Assembly: GCA_963791295.1 (NCBI GenBank)
Contig: CAWBRY010000004.1
Coordinates: 124,001-188,000 of the forward strand
DNA from: CAWBRY01 sp963791295
GTDB lineage: Bacteria > Bacteroidota > Bacteroidia > Chitinophagales > Chitinophagaceae
Length of the DNA: 64,000 nucleotides
Direction of reading: 5' to 3'
The notes under the pieces were generated by a model. That model was not told the DNA's origin and searched no databases. It saw only the letters and a program-made list of their open reading frames with translations. Both the position numbers and the translations under genes were made by a program. Below are positions 61,543 to 64,000 of this stretch, in pieces. How positions within the stretch are numbered: the stretch's first letter is position 1; every line of letters starts with the position of its first letter.

Positions 61543-62016
61543 TTATTTCTTAGTTGCCTTTTTCGTTGTCTTTGCTGGCTTGCTGGCCTTCGCTGCTTTT
61601 ACTTTGGGTTTTACTTCTTTTACTTCAGCTACCGGCTCTTCCTTTTGTTCCACTTTCACTGCCTTCGGAGCTATCCCAGTTGTTTTCACATCTACGATAA
61701 CAGTAACGTGATTGCTCCTCTTTCTTACACGGTAACCGCGGCCCTGTGGCGCCGGACGCATGCGTTTTAATGTTCTTGCACCATCCACAAAAATGGTTTT
61801 CACGATCAGTTCACTCTCATCACCATTTTCATTCTTCTGTTTCCAGTTATTGATCGCGCTCAGAACCAATTTCCGCAACGGTACAGCAGGATGTTTCGAG
61901 CTATGCTCCAATTCAGCCAAAACATATTCTACTTTGTGACCCCGGATAAGGTCAGCCAGCAGACGCATCTTCCGTGGCGATGTTGGATAATTTCTCAATT
62001 TGGCTATTGCTTCCAT
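61543..62016 (-). CDS. rplV: 50S ribosomal protein L22 with Lys/Ala-rich C-terminal extension
   Basis: The L22 core covers about residues 1-115 (NYPTSPRKMRLLADLIRGH, GPTRKRMRPAPQGRGYR-like KRMRPAPQGRGYRVRKRSNH). A tail of about 40 residues, alternating Val/Glu/Lys then Lys/Ala/Thr and ending TTKKATKK, makes it 157 residues against about 110 in the usual form. The tail begins near 61660 and would extend from the ribosome surface. Confidence 0.95.
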   Translation of the reverse strand: MEAIAKLRNYPTSPRKMRLLADLIRGHKVEYVLAELEHSSKHPAVPLRKLVLSAINNWKQKNENGDESELIVKTIFVDGARTLKRMRPAPQGRGYRVRKRSNHVTVIVDVKTTGIAPKAVKVEQKEEPVAEVKEVKPKVKAAKASKPAKTTKKATKK

Positions 62017-62064
62017 TTACTTTTTCTTTTTGTTAGTGCTCTTATAAAAACCCAGCCACGAACA

Positions 62065-62343
62065 TTAAGCTGATTCTATTTTCTTACTTGAGTGACCTTT
62101 GAATTGCCTTGTCGGAGCAAACTCTCCCAATTTATGGCCGACCATAAACTCGGTGACATAAACCGGAATGAATTTGTTTCCATTATGGACGGCGAACGTA
62201 TGGCCCACAAAATCCGGAGTAACAGTTGATCGGCGACTCCATGTTTTGATGACACTCTTCTTACTCTTGCCTTCATTGATGGCCAGCACCTTTTTCTCCA
62301 GGTGAGAAGCCACATAAGGACCTTTTTTAATTGAACGACCCAT
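62065..62343 (-). CDS. rpsS: 30S ribosomal protein S19
   Basis: A 92-residue S19, MGRSIKKGPYVASHLEKKV, then TWSRRSTVTPDFVGHTFAVHNG and KLGEFAPTRQFKGHSSKK, all conserved. Confidence 0.98.
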   Translation of the reverse strand: MGRSIKKGPYVASHLEKKVLAINEGKSKKSVIKTWSRRSTVTPDFVGHTFAVHNGNKFIPVYVTEFMVGHKLGEFAPTRQFKGHSSKKIESA

Positions 62344-62369
62344 TTATAGATTGTTTTGAATTTTATATT

Positions 62370-63209
62370 CTATTTGGATAACTTATTTCCATCTCTTCTC
62401 TGAATGATCTGCTTGTCGCTCCCCTTGCCTTTGGTACGTGTCTTCAAACCTCTTGAATATTGACCATTCCTGCTGCGCGGCTGACCACCGGAAGCCTTTC
62501 CTTCACCTCCACCCATGGGATGGTCTACCGGGTTCATAGCCACTCCGCGAGTACGCGGACGAATACCTCTCCAACGATTGCGACCGGCCTTACCCATACT
62601 CTGTAAACTGTGATCGCTATTTCCAACCACACCTACCGTAGCAAAGCAGTTGATCAGGACTTTTCTCAATTCACCGCTCGGCATCTTCAATACAGCATAT
62701 TTATCTTCTTTATTCGTCAACTGGGCTGATGACCCTGCGCTCCTCGCGATCTTACCTCCCTGCCCGGGCTGCATTTCAATATTGTGGACATTCGTACCAA
62801 GCGGCATATTTTTCATCTGCAATGCGTTTCCGATTTCGGGCGCCACATCATTTCCACTTATTACCTTATGGCCCACCTGCAGTCCCTGCGGGTAAAGGAT
62901 ATATCTTCTTTCTCCATCTGTATATTCTACCAATGCAATGAATGACGAACGGTTAGGATCATACTCGATACTCTGTACCGTTGCTTCCATATCAACCTTA
63001 TTCCTCTTAAAATCAATAATGCGATACTTCTTCTTATGACCGCCGCCACTGTATCGCATGGTCATGTGACCCGATGAATTTCGGCCGCCCGTTCTTTTTT
63101 TCGTTTCCAATAAACGTTGTTCCGGCTCATTGGTAGTGACTTCCGCATAGGAATTACCAATCCTCCAACGAGTGCCAGCTGTGACGGGTTTGAATTTTTT
63201 TAATGCCAT
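62370..63209 (-). CDS. rplB: 50S ribosomal protein L2
   Basis: A 279-residue L2. The GRNSSGHMTMRYSGGGHKKKYR start region and the C-terminal RGVAMNPVDHPMGGGEGKASGG with the conserved His near the peptidyl-transferase centre are intact. Confidence 0.98.
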   Translation of the reverse strand: MALKKFKPVTAGTRWRIGNSYAEVTTNEPEQRLLETKKRTGGRNSSGHMTMRYSGGGHKKKYRIIDFKRNKVDMEATVQSIEYDPNRSSFIALVEYTDGERRYILYPQGLQVGHKVISGNDVAPEIGNALQMKNMPLGTNVHNIEMQPGQGGKIARSAGSSAQLTNKEDKYAVLKMPSGELRKVLINCFATVGVVGNSDHSLQSMGKAGRNRWRGIRPRTRGVAMNPVDHPMGGGEGKASGGQPRSRNGQYSRGLKTRTKGKGSDKQIIQRRDGNKLSK

Positions 63210-63222
63210 TAGAATTTCACTT

Positions 63223-63522
63223 TTAGATGCTCGAATAAAGATCTATTGACTCTCCTTCGGTCAGCGTTACAAATGCCTTTTTGAAGGCTGGCTTGCGTCC
63301 TGAAATCACTCCTGCTTTGGTGAACCTTGATTTGGTCTTACCCGGAGACACACTTGTATTGACCTGCACTACGGTCACTCCATAAAATCCTTCCACAGCC
63401 TTCTTGATCTCAAGTTTGTTGGCCTTTCTCGCAACCCTAAATGCATAGCGCCGCAATTTTTCCTGTTGCGCATTGGCCTTCTCACTCAGGATCGGCTTGA
63501 TTAATACTTCAGAAAGTTTCAT
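63223..63522 (-). CDS. rplW: 50S ribosomal protein L23
   Basis: A 99-residue L23 with LIKPILSEKANAQQE, YAFRVARKANKLEIKKAVEGFYGVTVVQVNT (read in parts) and the KSRFTKAGVISGRKPAFKKAFVTL end. It follows rplD by 39 bases. Confidence 0.97.
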   Translation of the reverse strand: MKLSEVLIKPILSEKANAQQEKLRRYAFRVARKANKLEIKKAVEGFYGVTVVQVNTSVSPGKTKSRFTKAGVISGRKPAFKKAFVTLTEGESIDLYSSI

Positions 63523-63533
63523 TTCCCGGTTTA

Positions 63534-63554
63534 TTTACAATTTCAAAATTCAAT
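63534..63554. repeat. Three degenerate 7-base units in the rplD-rplW spacer
   Basis: TTTACAA, TTTCAAA, ATTCAAT in register, between the rplD stop and rplW start. Similar in type to the TTACAAT-like units near 55424. Confidence 0.35.
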
Positions 63555-63561
63555 CTGGTTA

Positions 63562-64000
63562 TTACTCTGCCACTTTATCTTCTTCTTCCGTAAATATTTT
63601 AGCAGCGCTTTCAGTCAACAGCACCACTTCCGAATTCACGATATCATAGGTATTGATGTCGCTTAATAATACTCCCAGAACGGAGGGTACGTTGCGAATT
63701 GCTAAGTCAACGTTATCGTTGTATTCCGGAAGAATATACATGATCTTCTTATCCGCCACTTTCAAGCTGCCAAGAATATCCATAAATAACTTTGTTCTTG
63801 GCTTTTCTAATTTGATATCTTCTACCACTAATATTCCTTTGTCCTTTGCCTTAGAAGACAGAGCCGACATCTTTGCCAGGTCCTTTACCTTACGATTCAA
63901 CTTGATATCATAACTATGCGGTTTTGGGCCGAAGATCGTTCCACCTCCTTTATATAAGGGGTTCCTGATATTTCCCTTCCGGCTTCCTCCGGTACCTTTT
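63562..64000 (-). CDS. rplD: 50S ribosomal protein L4 (N-terminus outside window)
   Basis: The frame is open from the window end down to 63562, giving about 146 C-terminal residues; the N-terminal third lies beyond 64000. GTGGSRKGNIRNPLYKGGGTIFGPKPHSYD matches, read in parts, the extended loop of L4 that lines the exit tunnel, followed by LNRKVKDLAKMSALSSKAKDKGI. An ATG at 63900 is internal, not the start. Confidence 0.95.
   Translation of the reverse strand, partial: KGTGGSRKGNIRNPLYKGGGTIFGPKPHSYDIKLNRKVKDLAKMSALSSKAKDKGILVVEDIKLEKPRTKLFMDILGSLKVADKKIMYILPEYNDNVDLAIRNVPSVLGVLLSDINTYDIVNSEVVLLTESAAKIFTEEEDKVAE

Noticed and set aside
1..64000. tRNA, rRNA, CRISPR, insertion sequence or prophage
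   Set aside because: No cloverleaf with anticodon, no direct repeat-spacer array, no transposase or integrase motif, and no terminal repeats were found on reading both strands.

Overview
The window looks like chromosomal DNA from a member of the Bacteroidota, most likely the Chitinophagaceae or a close relative; this is inferred from family resemblance and gene content, not from a database search. Supporting signs are: many genes preceded within a few tens of bases by the Bacteroidota -7 promoter element TAnnTTTG with little Shine-Dalgarno signal; a three-gene (alpha1/alpha2/beta) transhydrogenase; the LolA-FtsK neighbourhood; a C-minus 89-residue S14; SDR-type threonine dehydrogenase; and a bacterial kynurenine pathway. 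No tRNA, rRNA, CRISPR array, transposase or phage gene was seen. Coding density is very high and no gene-free stretch exceeds 300 bases.

Layout. 1-7.1 kb: a broken M14 carboxypeptidase, gamma-glutamyltransferase, DinB-like protein, outer-membrane barrel protein, GNAT acetyltransferase and threonine dehydrogenase. 7.1-16.4 kb: acylphosphatase, free-Met-sulfoxide reductase, KdsA, LolA, FtsK, a decayed histidine kinase, DUF423, AroK, glutaryl-CoA dehydrogenase and PyrF. 16.5-23.5 kb: a divergent tryptophan/kynurenine degradation cluster: kmo, kynU, 2-aminomuconate deaminase, 2-aminomuconic semialdehyde dehydrogenase and an SDR on the minus strand, with 3-hydroxyanthranilate dioxygenase and ACMS decarboxylase on the plus strand. 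Together these would carry kynurenine to 4-oxalocrotonate/2-oxo-hexenedioate. Glutaryl-CoA dehydrogenase (13.9-15.1 kb) and 3-hydroxybutyryl-CoA dehydrogenase (27.3 kb) could serve later steps. The first two pathway enzymes (tryptophan dioxygenase, formamidase) are not in the window.

23.7-50 kb: housekeeping and lipid/envelope genes: GDPD, PaiB-like, Mrp, RibD, PrmC, ExbB/ExbD, SPFH protein, PepT, NamZ-type DUF1343 lipoprotein, Fmt, LysM protein, RsmF-like methylase, M28 peptidase, PntA1-PntA2-PntB, FolA, acyl-CoA thioesterase, proline dehydrogenase, ThyA, two acyltransferases and an esterase. 50-64 kb: rpsA, an acyltransferase and the S10/spc ribosomal protein operon on the minus strand, from rplD (cut by the window end) down to secY-map. 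The cluster stops after map, and the usual infA-rpmJ-rpsM-rpsK-rpsD-rpoA-rplQ continuation is absent here.

The most unusual structure not explained by genes is a set of short tandem repeats with a 7-base period confined to intergenic spacers. Different spacers carry different 7-mers (CTAGATG, TTACTTA, GCTTTTT, TAATTAA, NTTTACA), often starting inside a stop codon or ending at a start codon. Two genes (M14 peptidase, histidine kinase) carry single-base frameshifts; sequencing error cannot be excluded from the sequence alone. No clearly novel multi-gene system was found.
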